Assembly (NCBI GenBank): GCA_046290675.1
Contig: JBKAHA010000005.1
Span: 1 to 64,000, forward strand
DNA: 64,000 bases
Source of the DNA: Aureliella sp046290675
GTDB lineage: Bacteria; Planctomycetota; Planctomycetia; Pirellulales; Pirellulaceae
Direction of reading: 5' to 3'
The translations under genes and the position numbers were made by a program. This document shows, piece after piece, positions 36,101-44,485 of the stretch. The first letter of the stretch is position 1. The number at the start of each line of letters is the position of its first letter. The notes under the pieces are model-generated. The model was not told the DNA's origin, did no database searches, and saw only the letters and a program-made list of their open reading frames with translations.

Positions 36101-36767
36101 ATGCTGCGGTTTAATCGGAGTGGCGACGATCAGTGTGGCTCGATTCTTGGATACGAGTGACACGATGCCAGTTCTACAAGCCGTTCTCGATACCCAGTTC
36201 TGGCTATCAACACATGTGGTGACGGTAACGGCCGGTTACGCCGTCACCTTCTTGGCTGGTTTCTTGGGAGCATGTGCGCTCGTGCACCGAATGGTTACCA
36301 AATATGACTCGTATGACGCGGGTAAGCAGCCGGCAGAGTCACGTGATTTACAGCGAACGATGTATTCAATGTGTTACGGAGCCGTATGTTTTGCGATCTT
36401 CTTCAGCTTCATTGGCACGGTGCTTGGTGGCTTGTGGGCGGATGATAGCTGGGGCCGGTTCTGGGGATGGGATCCGAAAGAGAATGGGGCGATGATGATC
36501 GTTCTATGGAATGCGATTTTGCTCCACGCACGCTGGGACAAGCAAGTTACTGAACGAGGGTTTGCGGCTCTGGCTGTACTTGGAAACGTGGTGACGACTT
36601 GGTCCTGGTTTGGGACGAACCAGCTTGGTATCGGTCTGCATAGTTATGGGTTCACAAGCGGTGCTCTTTACGGACTATTGGGCTTTATCGGAGTCAATCT
36701 GGTGTTCGTTGCCGTGGCGCTGTTGGTCACCAAGTCGATGTCGCTCAGTGGTCGGAAATCGGCATAG
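33156..36767 (+). CDS. ccsBA: Fused ResB-CcsA cytochrome c synthase (system II)
   Basis: System II synthases export haem and attach it to CxxCH motifs of periplasmic cytochromes c. The 1203-residue protein joins both parts. The N-terminal ResB half has membrane helices near 25-55, 95-160 and 180-260 (LGSLKITVTMFALGIFIVLFG at the first), a periplasmic domain, and a further helix near 535. The middle (about 600-880) is a large soluble insert starting VNTLPVQHEGRIKPFDTVARNIL. The C-terminal CcsA half (about 890-1200) has eight or so helices and the tryptophan-rich haem motif WGWDPKE at W1103-D1106. It could serve the haem-c protein at 16348 and other cytochromes. Large fusions with such an insert are known in planctomycetes and Bacteroidetes. 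Confidence 0.93.
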   Translation: MSTAPMNTPAIAAERTGDSSLPFAILKSLGSLKITVTMFALGIFIVLFGTLAQDELDLTAVKREYFTCWIARVPLDVMFPVTLLPHDAPFFGGLGFYFPGGATIGLILLVNLIAAKVTRFKIQAKGTRFIGGLLLSLFGAALVVAVIIGGHAANGLQGRPPIAYDTLWGMLKGGCVAITLVGIGYTIMGAMPKLARVFSGIASAVFLALTLMVLQGGEAVRLDDPGLRIVWQLLQASIASCVLLAGLLLLFKQRGGNMLIHIGVGLLMVGQFVFGDRQIEQRVALAEGTTTNLAIIEDELELALIDTSDSEDDVIYAIPESMIRKYAGKDDVIDEESLPCKVVIKRFMENSRLDDATTEDNLATAGLGLSKKAVELKPVGGAVMDSINFASAYVELVSKESGESLGTYLLNQENNDRSQLFSGMLPDIREEATIDGRSFELAIRYRQERKPYDVTLKDVQRINYSGTDTPRDYSSVIVITDRATGESQEDKTWMNNPTRYRGETFYQSRYNKIPTGQGEFIETTGLQVVENAGWVIPYVCCMMVFWGMAAHFGGTFFRFAGKYERKNPINVSSLTQNLGGRVAIACGALALVAVISVYYAMPKRYEANQVDWNAVNTLPVQHEGRIKPFDTVARNILQRIGEPIFGFTPAIKDAEGDKREPSDWLLSVMAGEAWVRDVPVFRVYAKEAKTFMDLETERKSHRYSYNELEENIEKLREVIAPLRGQDPDEFSFRDQKLVALHSKINLFDLISLSYMQPPLPSPEGVETEEQREMFFAQIMRTFEMMQNLESGGPPSMIPPMGEASEKNLIDAKWQAYGPARFKQVLGTLMAVEGQKDNEAVDSFASIIQAVNQQDEEDINAAVRKHSRLLAGMPLASVSLDRAQTESWLNKFKPTEQGVILYLLAIVLGFTSFLIRVDWLRRATFWLLVGVFVIHTIAIISRIYVSGRAPVINLYSSAVFIGWACVMVGLVMEVLYPKGVANLCCGLIGVATISVARFLDTSDTMPVLQAVLDTQFWLSTHVVTVTAGYAVTFLAGFLGACALVHRMVTKYDSYDAGKQPAESRDLQRTMYSMCYGAVCFAIFFSFIGTVLGGLWADDSWGRFWGWDPKENGAMMIVLWNAILLHARWDKQVTERGFAALAVLGNVVTTWSWFGTNQLGIGLHSYGFTSGALYGLLGFIGVNLVFVAVALLVTKSMSLSGRKSA

Positions 36768-36791
36768 TTGGGAGTCCTAGGTTTGCGGGAC

Positions 36792-36808
36792 GGGCGAAGC
36801 CGTCGCCC
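36792..36808 (+). repeat. Small GC-rich palindrome after ccsBA
   Basis: GGGCGA and TCGCCC form a 6-bp stem around AGCCG, 25 bases after the ccsBA stop. There is no T-run, so it is not a clear terminator; it resembles a REP-type palindrome. Confidence 0.35.
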
Positions 36809-36964
36809 ACAGTGACTAAGTCAAAACGCAATCAGGTGTATCGCCCTTCATGCCTGACACTCCCGCACATACCAAGGCGTCCCCTGGGATAGGGCGCTGG
36901 TTTGAGCGGCAGAGGCTATACCAAAATCTAAAACGCTCTAAGCTGTGCACTCGGCAGTTCCGTT

Positions 36965-38023
36965 TTGGTTTTCTTTGAGTGCACGAAGTTGAATGACATC
37001 GCTGTTAATCCGACGCCGACGCAGGATTCCGACCGATCCTTTGGCGCGGGGCGACTTCAGATCTTGTTCGCAGCATTGCTTTGGAGCTCGAGTGGCTTCT
37101 TTGCGAAGGCTCCTTGGTTTGATGGATGGCCGGAAGAGACGCGAGGATTGATGCTGGCGTTCTGGCGCAGTTTTTTCGCCTGTTTGGTGCTCGTCCCTCT
37201 GATTCGACGGCCGCGATTCGAATGGCCATTGCTGCCGATGACCGCGTGTTTCGCACTGATGGTTTGGTCATTCATGTCCGCCATGGTGCACGGACCGGCG
37301 GCGAATGCAATCTGGCTCCAGTACCTAAGTCCCGCTTGGGTATTGATCGCAGGCGTGATTTGGTTCCGAGAACGCGTGGTTCGCGGCGACCTCATCATGT
37401 TCTTTTTCTGCCTAGGTGGCGTCGCACTTATTCTCGCGATGGAGCTCCGAAGCGGCGTCTCGCTCTATCCAACTGCAATGGCGTTGTTATCCGGTGTGAC
37501 GTTTGCCGGAGTCGTCTTGTCGATGCGGCAAATGAAAGACGCGGATCCAGCTTGGCTAATCACGCTGAATCACGGTGCAACCTCGTTGGTATTGCTGCCT
37601 TGGGTGTGGAACGCAGAAGGAGCCGTTCCCTGGACCAGTTATCTGGCTCTGGGGTTCTTTGGTGTTTTCCAAATGTCGGTTCCGTACGTCATTTTCGCGC
37701 GCGGACTACGGACAACGCCCAGCCCAGAAGCCTCCGTGTTGGCTCTCGTTGAACCGATATTGGTTCCGATCTGGGTATGGATCGCATGGAGCCATCATCC
37801 GAGCTATGATCCACCGCGGTGGTGGACCTGGCTGGGAGCAAGCCTGATTCTAGTGGGGCTGTTGAGTCGCTATCTTCCGGTTGTGTACCGCAGTCTTTGG
37901 CGATCCAAGTCCTCTTTGGTCGAAGATGCCGCTGGCCGGGATGAGCGTTCAAGGGGGGATTCAGTTCGAGCGGTCGGCGCACCAGACATAGTCAGCGAAG
38001 CAAACGACGTCTCTGCAGAGTAA
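36965..38023 (+). CDS. EamA/DMT-family transporter
   Basis: The protein of up to 352 residues has ten hydrophobic helices arranged as two EamA repeats (about 30-165 and 170-310), with ALLWSSSGFFAKAP in the first helix and AWVLIAGVIWFRERV at the end of the first repeat, a position where EamA proteins show a conserved Glu. Family members export amino acids, nucleosides or other small metabolites; the substrate is unknown. A ~45-residue polar tail ends it. No ATG is near the start: TTG at 36965 or 36989 are candidates, and the second drops 8 residues. It converges with hppA. Confidence 0.85.
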   Translation: MVFFECTKLNDIAVNPTPTQDSDRSFGAGRLQILFAALLWSSSGFFAKAPWFDGWPEETRGLMLAFWRSFFACLVLVPLIRRPRFEWPLLPMTACFALMVWSFMSAMVHGPAANAIWLQYLSPAWVLIAGVIWFRERVVRGDLIMFFFCLGGVALILAMELRSGVSLYPTAMALLSGVTFAGVVLSMRQMKDADPAWLITLNHGATSLVLLPWVWNAEGAVPWTSYLALGFFGVFQMSVPYVIFARGLRTTPSPEASVLALVEPILVPIWVWIAWSHHPSYDPPRWWTWLGASLILVGLLSRYLPVVYRSLWRSKSSLVEDAAGRDERSRGDSVRAVGAPDIVSEANDVSAE

Positions 38024-38077
38024 ATCCTCGCCTAGGTATCAGATTACACGAAGCGATCCAGGTCTGGGAAATGGAGA

Positions 38078-40576
38078 TTACAGCCACCCCAACGCTACGG
38101 CGGAGTAGCGGACGACTAAGCCTGCGACCACGACGCTGACCATGCTCATCAGCTTGAGCAGGATATTCAAACTCGGTCCACTCGTGTCTTTAAACGGATC
38201 GCCGACTGTATCACCAACAACCGCTGCCTTGTGAGCATCGGAGCCTTTACCACCCAATTCACCGCTCTCAATATATTTCTTGGCGTTGTCCCACGCTCCA
38301 CCCGCGTTGGACATAAAGATGGCGACACAAAAGCCTGCAGACAAGGAGCCAGCAAGCAGTCCGAGTACTCCGCCAACGCCGAGCAACATTCCGGTCACGA
38401 CGGGCGTCGCCAAACCGAGTATCGATGGAAGAACCATCTCCCACTGCGCTGCCTTGGTGCTAATGGCGACCGGTCGTTGATAGTCCGGTGTTACCTCGCC
38501 CGTCAGAATACCGGGGGTCTCTCGGAGCTGTCGTCGGACTTCTTCTACCATGCCTTGCGCAGCGCGCCCGACCGCCTTCATGGTCAAGGCACAAAATACA
38601 AACGTGGCCATGGCTCCGATGAACAGCCCGATCAAGACACGCGGGTTCATCACCGAGGCTTGATAGTAGTTGGTAAAGTCAATCAGGGTGGCTAATCGAA
38701 GATCCGTGAGTTTGCCACCGGTTCCCACCAGCGTCACAATCGGACCATGGTCTCCCTGACGCATATCAGCCACCTCTGTAGAGATTCTTGCAGGGCCGTT
38801 TTTGAATGAAATTTCATTCCAGGCGGCTCGTAGGTCCGGGTCGAGGAAGAGGTATGGCATCGCAAGGTAGCCGTGTGCTTCTTCACCCTGCTTCGCAATC
38901 ACAAAACCTGGAGACAGCTTGTACAGGCCATCGTCGACCAGTTCAACGACGGCCTCGTCCGCCCAGCGTTCGAAGCCGATTCGGACTTCTTCCACGTAGG
39001 CAGCGAGCAGCGCGAGTGCTGTCAATGCTGCGGAACCGATGGCAAAGCCTTTCCCTGTGGCCGCGGTTGTATTACCGAGCGAGTCGAGTGCATCGGTGCG
39101 CTCTCGGACTTGAGACTCGAGCCCAGCCATTTCCGCATTGCCACCGGCGTTGTCGGCGATCGGACCATACGCGTCAGTGGCCAGGGTGATGCCTAGAGTG
39201 CTTAGCATCCCGACAGCCGCGATACCGACACCATATAGCCCTAGTGCGAAGTACTGTGGTTCGCCTAAGTTCCAGCCGCAGGCGAATCCGAACGAAAGCA
39301 TGGTTGCAAAACAAATAACAACCACAGGTGCCCAAACACTGCCCATGCCGTCCGCAACGCCACCGATGATGATCGTGGCTGGACCGGTTTCAGCTTGTTG
39401 TGCCAGTTTTTTTGTCGGGCTGAATTCATCGCTGGTGGCGTACTCGGTGTACTTACCAATGAGCCACCCTGCGGCCAGTCCTACAATGACGCTGAAGGCA
39501 ACTCCAGGAATCGGACCGACTAAAGTGCCTGGGGTTGCTGGCATCAGCAGCCAAGCCAAACCGATTGTCGCAATGCACACCGCGACCGCGGAAAAGTTAA
39601 TTCCGCGTCCAAGCGCGGCGAGTAGGTTTTTTTGACTGGCATCTTCCGTCGTACGAACAAGATAGATGCCGGCGATCGAAAGTAGGATTCCGACTCCAGC
39701 CAAAACCATCGGCAGCAGAACAGCAAAGAGCTGGTTATTGATTCTCGCTTCCTCATCGATACCTGGAATCAGGCTTGGGTTCGCGAACGCCGCAACTCCT
39801 AGTGCGGCGGTTGCGAGAATCGAACCGCAATAGGACTCGTACAAATCAGCTCCCATGCCGGCCACGTCGCCAACGTTGTCGCCAACATTATCCGCGATCG
39901 TCGCTGGATTCCGGGGCGAGTCTTCGCTCATGCTTTGCTCGACCTTTCCAACGAGGTCGGCACCTACATCGGCGGCCTTAGTGAAAATGCCACCTCCAAC
40001 GCGAGCAAAGAGAGCTTGGGCACTGGCTCCCATTCCAAAGCACAACATCGTGACCGTAACGGACTCGAGAGACAACGCATTCTCTTCTCCAGCAAACATC
40101 GGCCAGAGCCAATAGAGAATGGCGAACCAGACGGTGATGTAGGAAAGTCCAAGTCCAACAACAGTCAGGCCCATCACGGCTCCGCTGCGGAACGCGACTC
40201 GTAAGCCTTGATTCAACGAGTTGCGTGCTGCCGCTGCAGTCCGTGCGCTGGCCTGTGTGGCGGTCTTCATCCCAAGCCAGCCAGCGAGACCGGAAAAGAA
40301 CCCACCCATGACAAAGGCGAAGGGGACGAACTGACTTTGAAGGCCAAAGCCAAACGCGGCTACGGCCAGTAACGCCGCAATCGCAATAAAGGCCATCGTC
40401 ACAACGATGTACTGTTGCTTCAGATAGGCGTTGGCGCCGTCTCGCACTGCAGACGCAATCGTCCGCATTTCTTCTGTGCCTTCTTCACAGGTCATCATCC
40501 ATTTGAAGAAGAAGAATGCTTGCGCAAGGGCCACTACCGACGCGCCAAATGCGACGAACCAAACCAAGACTTCCAT
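38078..40576 (-). CDS. hppA: Membrane pyrophosphatase, K+-dependent type (Na+ or H+ pump)
   Basis: The enzyme hydrolyses pyrophosphate and pumps H+ or Na+. The 832-residue protein has about 16 membrane helices and the substrate motifs DVGADLVGKVEQSM, DNVGDNVGDVAGMGADLYES and, near the C-terminus, GGAWDNAKKYIE and GDTVGDPFKDTSGPS. The segment GNTTAATGKG near residue 500 has Ala and Gly at the two positions where K+-independent enzymes carry Lys and Thr, so K+ dependence is predicted. Glu247 in ADLYES lies where Na+-pumping enzymes have their key Glu. It is longer than usual (about 670-770) because of a ~100-residue insert (about 530-640) between two helices. Confidence 0.94.
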   Translation of the reverse strand: MEVLVWFVAFGASVVALAQAFFFFKWMMTCEEGTEEMRTIASAVRDGANAYLKQQYIVVTMAFIAIAALLAVAAFGFGLQSQFVPFAFVMGGFFSGLAGWLGMKTATQASARTAAAARNSLNQGLRVAFRSGAVMGLTVVGLGLSYITVWFAILYWLWPMFAGEENALSLESVTVTMLCFGMGASAQALFARVGGGIFTKAADVGADLVGKVEQSMSEDSPRNPATIADNVGDNVGDVAGMGADLYESYCGSILATAALGVAAFANPSLIPGIDEEARINNQLFAVLLPMVLAGVGILLSIAGIYLVRTTEDASQKNLLAALGRGINFSAVAVCIATIGLAWLLMPATPGTLVGPIPGVAFSVIVGLAAGWLIGKYTEYATSDEFSPTKKLAQQAETGPATIIIGGVADGMGSVWAPVVVICFATMLSFGFACGWNLGEPQYFALGLYGVGIAAVGMLSTLGITLATDAYGPIADNAGGNAEMAGLESQVRERTDALDSLGNTTAATGKGFAIGSAALTALALLAAYVEEVRIGFERWADEAVVELVDDGLYKLSPGFVIAKQGEEAHGYLAMPYLFLDPDLRAAWNEISFKNGPARISTEVADMRQGDHGPIVTLVGTGGKLTDLRLATLIDFTNYYQASVMNPRVLIGLFIGAMATFVFCALTMKAVGRAAQGMVEEVRRQLRETPGILTGEVTPDYQRPVAISTKAAQWEMVLPSILGLATPVVTGMLLGVGGVLGLLAGSLSAGFCVAIFMSNAGGAWDNAKKYIESGELGGKGSDAHKAAVVGDTVGDPFKDTSGPSLNILLKLMSMVSVVVAGLVVRYSAVALGWL

Positions 40577-40740
40577 GGCTTATGTTGTCCAAAGTAGGAA
40601 AGGAGAGAGCTTCGATCAGGACAATGTTTGGGGGCTATTATGAAAATAGCATTAATTCGTCTCTAAGGCGACCGCACAACCGTTCGGCTTCTTTGCGGTG
40701 AAACCCATCGCCGTTGTGTTGTGGAGTTCATTATGAGCGA

Positions 40741-42231
40741 TCAATGTTGGTGCTGTCCCATGATGCGACCTGCTGCGCTGAATCCGCTCAAGATGGCGCC
40801 TTCCATCGTGGCAGGCCAACCGGTTTGGGTCCAATCGCCGGCTAACCACAATCCAGGGATTTCGGTTTTCTGGTCTGGGCGAAAGGCTGCCGATCCTGAT
40901 CGCACAGAAAAGACGGAGTTGGGGTCGGTTACTGCCTCGCAGCGAAGTAGTTTTGCCCTTTTCGCTTTCGGAAACACCTGTCCTAGGTCTTCGTGGATCG
41001 CGTGGCTAAGCTCAGCCTTACAAAGGCTACTCAAGTCGCGAGAGGCGCTGATGACGATCTGATAGTAAGTTGAGTCACTGAATTGCGAACTTTCCAACGA
41101 ATTGCGTGTCGAGCTAGGCAAATCTGCCGCAACGCCCGAGGATTTTGGCTGAGTCCATGGGCTTGTGAGATTGACCGTCGGCTTGGGAAATACCCATTGG
41201 CAGAGCCGATTCACGATGGTGGCGTGTTGTGTTTCAAGCCACGGTCCGTCCCACCAAGTGTGAACGCCGGTGATGGGGGAGCTGCCTAATTGTTGGCAGT
41301 TTTCGCCAGTCACTTTCAGAAAATCCTCCAGGGCTGTTAGCTGGGCTGTGCCTATTTGAGGGCACAGACGGGAAATTTGGTGCCATGGAAGAGCCACGAT
41401 TAACTCATCGGCGTGGAAAACGTGATCGGGGGTCATGATTTCGAAGCCCCGTGAATGCTTGGATGCTTGCCGCGGTGCGATGGCTTTGAGCGGGCAGGAA
41501 AGTCGGACATCGACGCCTGCTTTTTTTAGGGACGCCATGGCCCCAAAATTAAATAGCTCGTCGAGCGGTCGCTGCGGCACAAGTAAGTGAAACGCGTCAC
41601 GCGCTCCAAGAAATCCATCTTGGAATACCTTAGCTACGGAGTAGAGTGAAACTCGATCGGTTTGCTCGCCCAGAGCGCTAACGATGACGGTCGTCCAAAA
41701 TGCTGCGATACACGATTCGGTTTGTCCATTCTCCTTGAGCCATGTGATTGCGGGTACATCATGTGAATTCGGGTCTTGGATATCGAGTTGGGACAGCGCG
41801 AGCATGCCTCGGGCGACATGCATTCGATCGGGCAACGAGAGATCCGGCCACTTGAAAATCCAATGCCCAATGTGCAGCGGCGCCGGCAAGAGCGGTAGTG
41901 CTCCGAGTTTGGAGTACCTGCCACTCGGTCCATAGAAATGGAGCTCGCGATGCCGCGTCCATTGCTCTTGTTGGTCGAGCATCTCGATGAGCTGCTGCAA
42001 CGCATGGCAACACCCCATGCCAACATGCTGGCAATAATCAATCTGGTCATCCCCCGAGTCATTTGGGCTGTAGGATCCCGCTCGACCGCCAAGCCTCCGT
42101 TTGGCTTCTAGTAGAGTCACTCGAAAGCCAGCTTGGGCTAATTTCAGTGAGGCCGCGATCCCAGCCAAACCACCTCCAGCGATGACGCAGTGTTGTTGGG
42201 AATCATTTCGGGGATAAGGGCTCCGATTCAC
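40741..42231 (-). CDS. hpnE: Hydroxysqualene dehydroxylase (HpnE)
   Basis: HpnE is an FAD-dependent amine-oxidase-fold enzyme that reduces hydroxysqualene to squalene, the last step of the HpnC-HpnD-HpnE route. The protein has the dinucleotide motif VIAGGGLAGIAASLKLAQAG near its start, then LLEAKRRLGGRAGS, QHVGMGCCHAL, and the C-terminal FAD motif GLWLAGDWTQTGWPATMEGAILSG-type segment. The open frame runs from TTG at 42396, but this would overlap hpnD by 100 bases; between the hpnD stop and the FAD motif only GTG 42231 can start, giving about 496 residues. It follows hpnD on the same strand. Confidence 0.88.
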   Translation of the reverse strand: MNRSPYPRNDSQQHCVIAGGGLAGIAASLKLAQAGFRVTLLEAKRRLGGRAGSYSPNDSGDDQIDYCQHVGMGCCHALQQLIEMLDQQEQWTRHRELHFYGPSGRYSKLGALPLLPAPLHIGHWIFKWPDLSLPDRMHVARGMLALSQLDIQDPNSHDVPAITWLKENGQTESCIAAFWTTVIVSALGEQTDRVSLYSVAKVFQDGFLGARDAFHLLVPQRPLDELFNFGAMASLKKAGVDVRLSCPLKAIAPRQASKHSRGFEIMTPDHVFHADELIVALPWHQISRLCPQIGTAQLTALEDFLKVTGENCQQLGSSPITGVHTWWDGPWLETQHATIVNRLCQWVFPKPTVNLTSPWTQPKSSGVAADLPSSTRNSLESSQFSDSTYYQIVISASRDLSSLCKAELSHAIHEDLGQVFPKAKRAKLLRCEAVTDPNSVFSVRSGSAAFRPDQKTEIPGLWLAGDWTQTGWPATMEGAILSGFSAAGRIMGQHQH

Positions 42232-42296
42232 GAGGCGGTCACCAAGTCCGTATGAGTCGAGTTCCGTAATTCGAGAGATCGAAAGCCAGAAGCAGG

Positions 42297-43226
42297 TTAG
42301 GGAGGAGCTAGTCTTCGATAGAGGGGAGGGATGAAGTGGCGTGCAGCGAGCCCTAGCTTTTGCGAACGTTTCAGCGATATGCGTTTGGGATTCCAAATGT
42401 CTTCGTGATTTTGGACCACGGCTTCGAGTAACGCGCGGTAACTACGCCACATCAACGAGAACATTTTTTGGCCATCTCGGCTTAAGTAGGCGTGGGTTTC
42501 CCAGCCGCGTTGGTAAAGCTCAAACGCTTGATTTGAAACCTGGTGCAAAAGGCCTTTCCAGTCTCCATCGGGTTTACCTGCCAGCCAACGTGCCCGGTCA
42601 ATTTGAAATTCCTTCAGAAGCTCATCGGGGAGGTAGATTCTTCCCATTGCTGCATCTTCTCGAACATCACGCAGAATATTGGTCAATTGAAATGCGATTC
42701 CACAATCCACTGCAGCCGCATATGGCACGGCTTGTCCGTTGCTCCAAATATGTGTGCATGCCAGTCCGACGGCAGAAGCAACATGGTAGCAATAGTGATG
42801 TAGATCGTCCCAGGACTCGATTCGGGATTCATCTAAGTCCATCGAGACGCCTCGCACAATCTCCCTGAGCCGATCTTTGGGGATTTCGAATTGCCCGCTG
42901 GCATCCTGTAATGCCGGCCAGATTTGAGAAAATTCTTCGAGTGCGGGAGCGGCGGGGCTCAATCGATTTTCCGTTGACGGAGCGATCTGTGATTCCAAAT
43001 CTTGGGACCAAACTGCCAACCGCTGGCGGGCCTGATCTGGATTTTCCCCCTCGTCGCTTAGGTCATCGCTGATCCTGGCAAACGCGTAAAGAGCATGCAT
43101 CGCTCGACGGCGAGCGGGAACAAGGAGCCGGAAGGAAGTAAAAAAGCTACTTCGGCTGCTTCGGCAGATCCGTTCGCACCACCGATAGCTTGCTTCCAGT
43201 TCTTGGTTCACGATTGGGTTAACCAA
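42297..43226 (-). CDS. hpnD: Presqualene diphosphate synthase (HpnD)
   Basis: HpnD joins two farnesyl diphosphates to presqualene diphosphate. The 309-residue protein has the squalene/phytoene synthase fold motifs: FARISDDLSDE as the first Asp-rich site, YCYHVASAVGLACTHIW, and the second Asp-rich site NILRDVREDAAMGRIYLP. The length is normal for the family (about 280-310). Start codons are TTG at 43226 or GTG at 43211; neither has a strong ribosome site, so the first five residues are uncertain. It lies between hpnC and hpnE, the typical order. Confidence 0.92.
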   Translation of the reverse strand: MVNPIVNQELEASYRWCERICRSSRSSFFTSFRLLVPARRRAMHALYAFARISDDLSDEGENPDQARQRLAVWSQDLESQIAPSTENRLSPAAPALEEFSQIWPALQDASGQFEIPKDRLREIVRGVSMDLDESRIESWDDLHHYCYHVASAVGLACTHIWSNGQAVPYAAAVDCGIAFQLTNILRDVREDAAMGRIYLPDELLKEFQIDRARWLAGKPDGDWKGLLHQVSNQAFELYQRGWETHAYLSRDGQKMFSLMWRSYRALLEAVVQNHEDIWNPKRISLKRSQKLGLAARHFIPPLYRRLAPP

Positions 43227-43308
43227 ATAGTTTGGTTCTGCTGGACCTGACGGGCTGAGTGACGACGGTTTCTATTGTTTTTTCTGTGGCTGACCAACGC
43301 GTTGGCCG

Positions 43309-44265
43309 CTACGATCCTGGAATCAGTTTGCGAAAGAGGACTGCTCCAAACAGCCTCGCCTTGTGCCATTTGGACACCGTTGGACGTCCCGTCCAAACGT
43401 CAAAATTCGCCTTCTCGATCTGATGCAGGATCGCCGAGCCGCCGGCAATAAACAATTCTAGGTCGGCGGACAGCCATTTGGGCACGTTTCGTACTAGTGG
43501 TTTGCCATTCTCAAAAAAAGGCTTGGTTTCGCCGACCCACTGCTTGAGCATTGCCCGGAGTTCATTGGTGGGACGTGCCGCGAGAATCATCTTCTCGGTT
43601 ACACCGTGAGCCTTCCAAAGTGATTTTGGTGCGTAGATGCGATTGATGGCTGCGTCTCGAGACATGTCTTGGCAAAAATTGGCTAGCTGGAGCCCAGTGC
43701 AAATAAGGTCGCTGAGCCGGTCATTTTCGGAGCTGTTTGATCCTGCGAGACCGAGAATGATACGTCCAACTGGGTTCGCCGAGTACCTACAGTAATCTAG
43801 TACAGCTTGCTGAGAATCGTAGCGATTCACATCGCGATCCTGCCGGAAAGCAACGAGAAGATCTCGGTAACAAGTCACATCCAAGTGACGCCTCTCGATC
43901 GTATCGCGGTTAGCTATCAGGATGGGGTGGCTTGGCGTCGCTCCCGAATCGGGGTGGCAATGTGCGAGGTCGTTCTCCCATTCTCGGAGCAGATGTAGGC
44001 TTTTTTCTCTTGAGTCGACTTCGTCACTCAGGTTGTCAGACCAGCGGCAGTAGGCATAAACGTTGTAAAAGTCTTGCCGGATGGACCGGGGAAGTAGCAA
44101 ACTCACAACACCGAAGTTTTCGTACTGTTTTTTGGCCCAAGTGCGGCAGTAATCCTGGGCTTCAGCGAGGTTCCAAGGGCGCTGGATGGAGCGAACGCGA
44201 ATTCTTTCGGCTTCCGCCTCAAAATGCTCGCCCGAGCAGGTCGTGCCGATCGAAGTTTGCCGCAT
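43309..44265 (-). CDS. hpnC: Squalene synthase-like HpnC (hydroxysqualene synthase)
   Basis: HpnC converts presqualene diphosphate to hydroxysqualene. The 318-residue protein has YENFGVVSLLLPRSIRQDFY, a typical HpnC segment, then YAYCRWSDNLSDE at the first Asp-rich site (SDNLSD, with Asn inside) and NFCQDMSRDAAINRIYAP at the second. The N-terminal ~30 residues are variable. It is the first gene of the minus-strand hpnC-hpnD-hpnE set. About 200 bases separate it from the divergent ispH, which makes the C5 units for the same pathway. Confidence 0.92.
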   Translation of the reverse strand: MRQTSIGTTCSGEHFEAEAERIRVRSIQRPWNLAEAQDYCRTWAKKQYENFGVVSLLLPRSIRQDFYNVYAYCRWSDNLSDEVDSREKSLHLLREWENDLAHCHPDSGATPSHPILIANRDTIERRHLDVTCYRDLLVAFRQDRDVNRYDSQQAVLDYCRYSANPVGRIILGLAGSNSSENDRLSDLICTGLQLANFCQDMSRDAAINRIYAPKSLWKAHGVTEKMILAARPTNELRAMLKQWVGETKPFFENGKPLVRNVPKWLSADLELFIAGGSAILHQIEKANFDVWTGRPTVSKWHKARLFGAVLFRKLIPGS

Positions 44266-44485
44266 AATGGAGTGAGAATCTGGACGAAATAAAGTTGCAG
44301 GTCAGCAAGAGTAAACCGGCCACAGCGACCGAAACCTATTGTGCTTGTTCAGCACGGGCTCCTTGATCGTCTGAGCTGCAAGACTAGGTTTGCAACCTGA
44401 AAGCAGAGAATACGGCGCTCTTGGTCGCGGCTACACGCAAGCCCAACGCTCGAATCATTATTGAAGTTTGTCGGACAGGTACAAC

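Noticed and set aside
42232..42396. N-terminal extension of hpnE overlapping hpnD
   Set aside because: It needs a TTG start inside hpnD and adds ~55 residues without family similarity.
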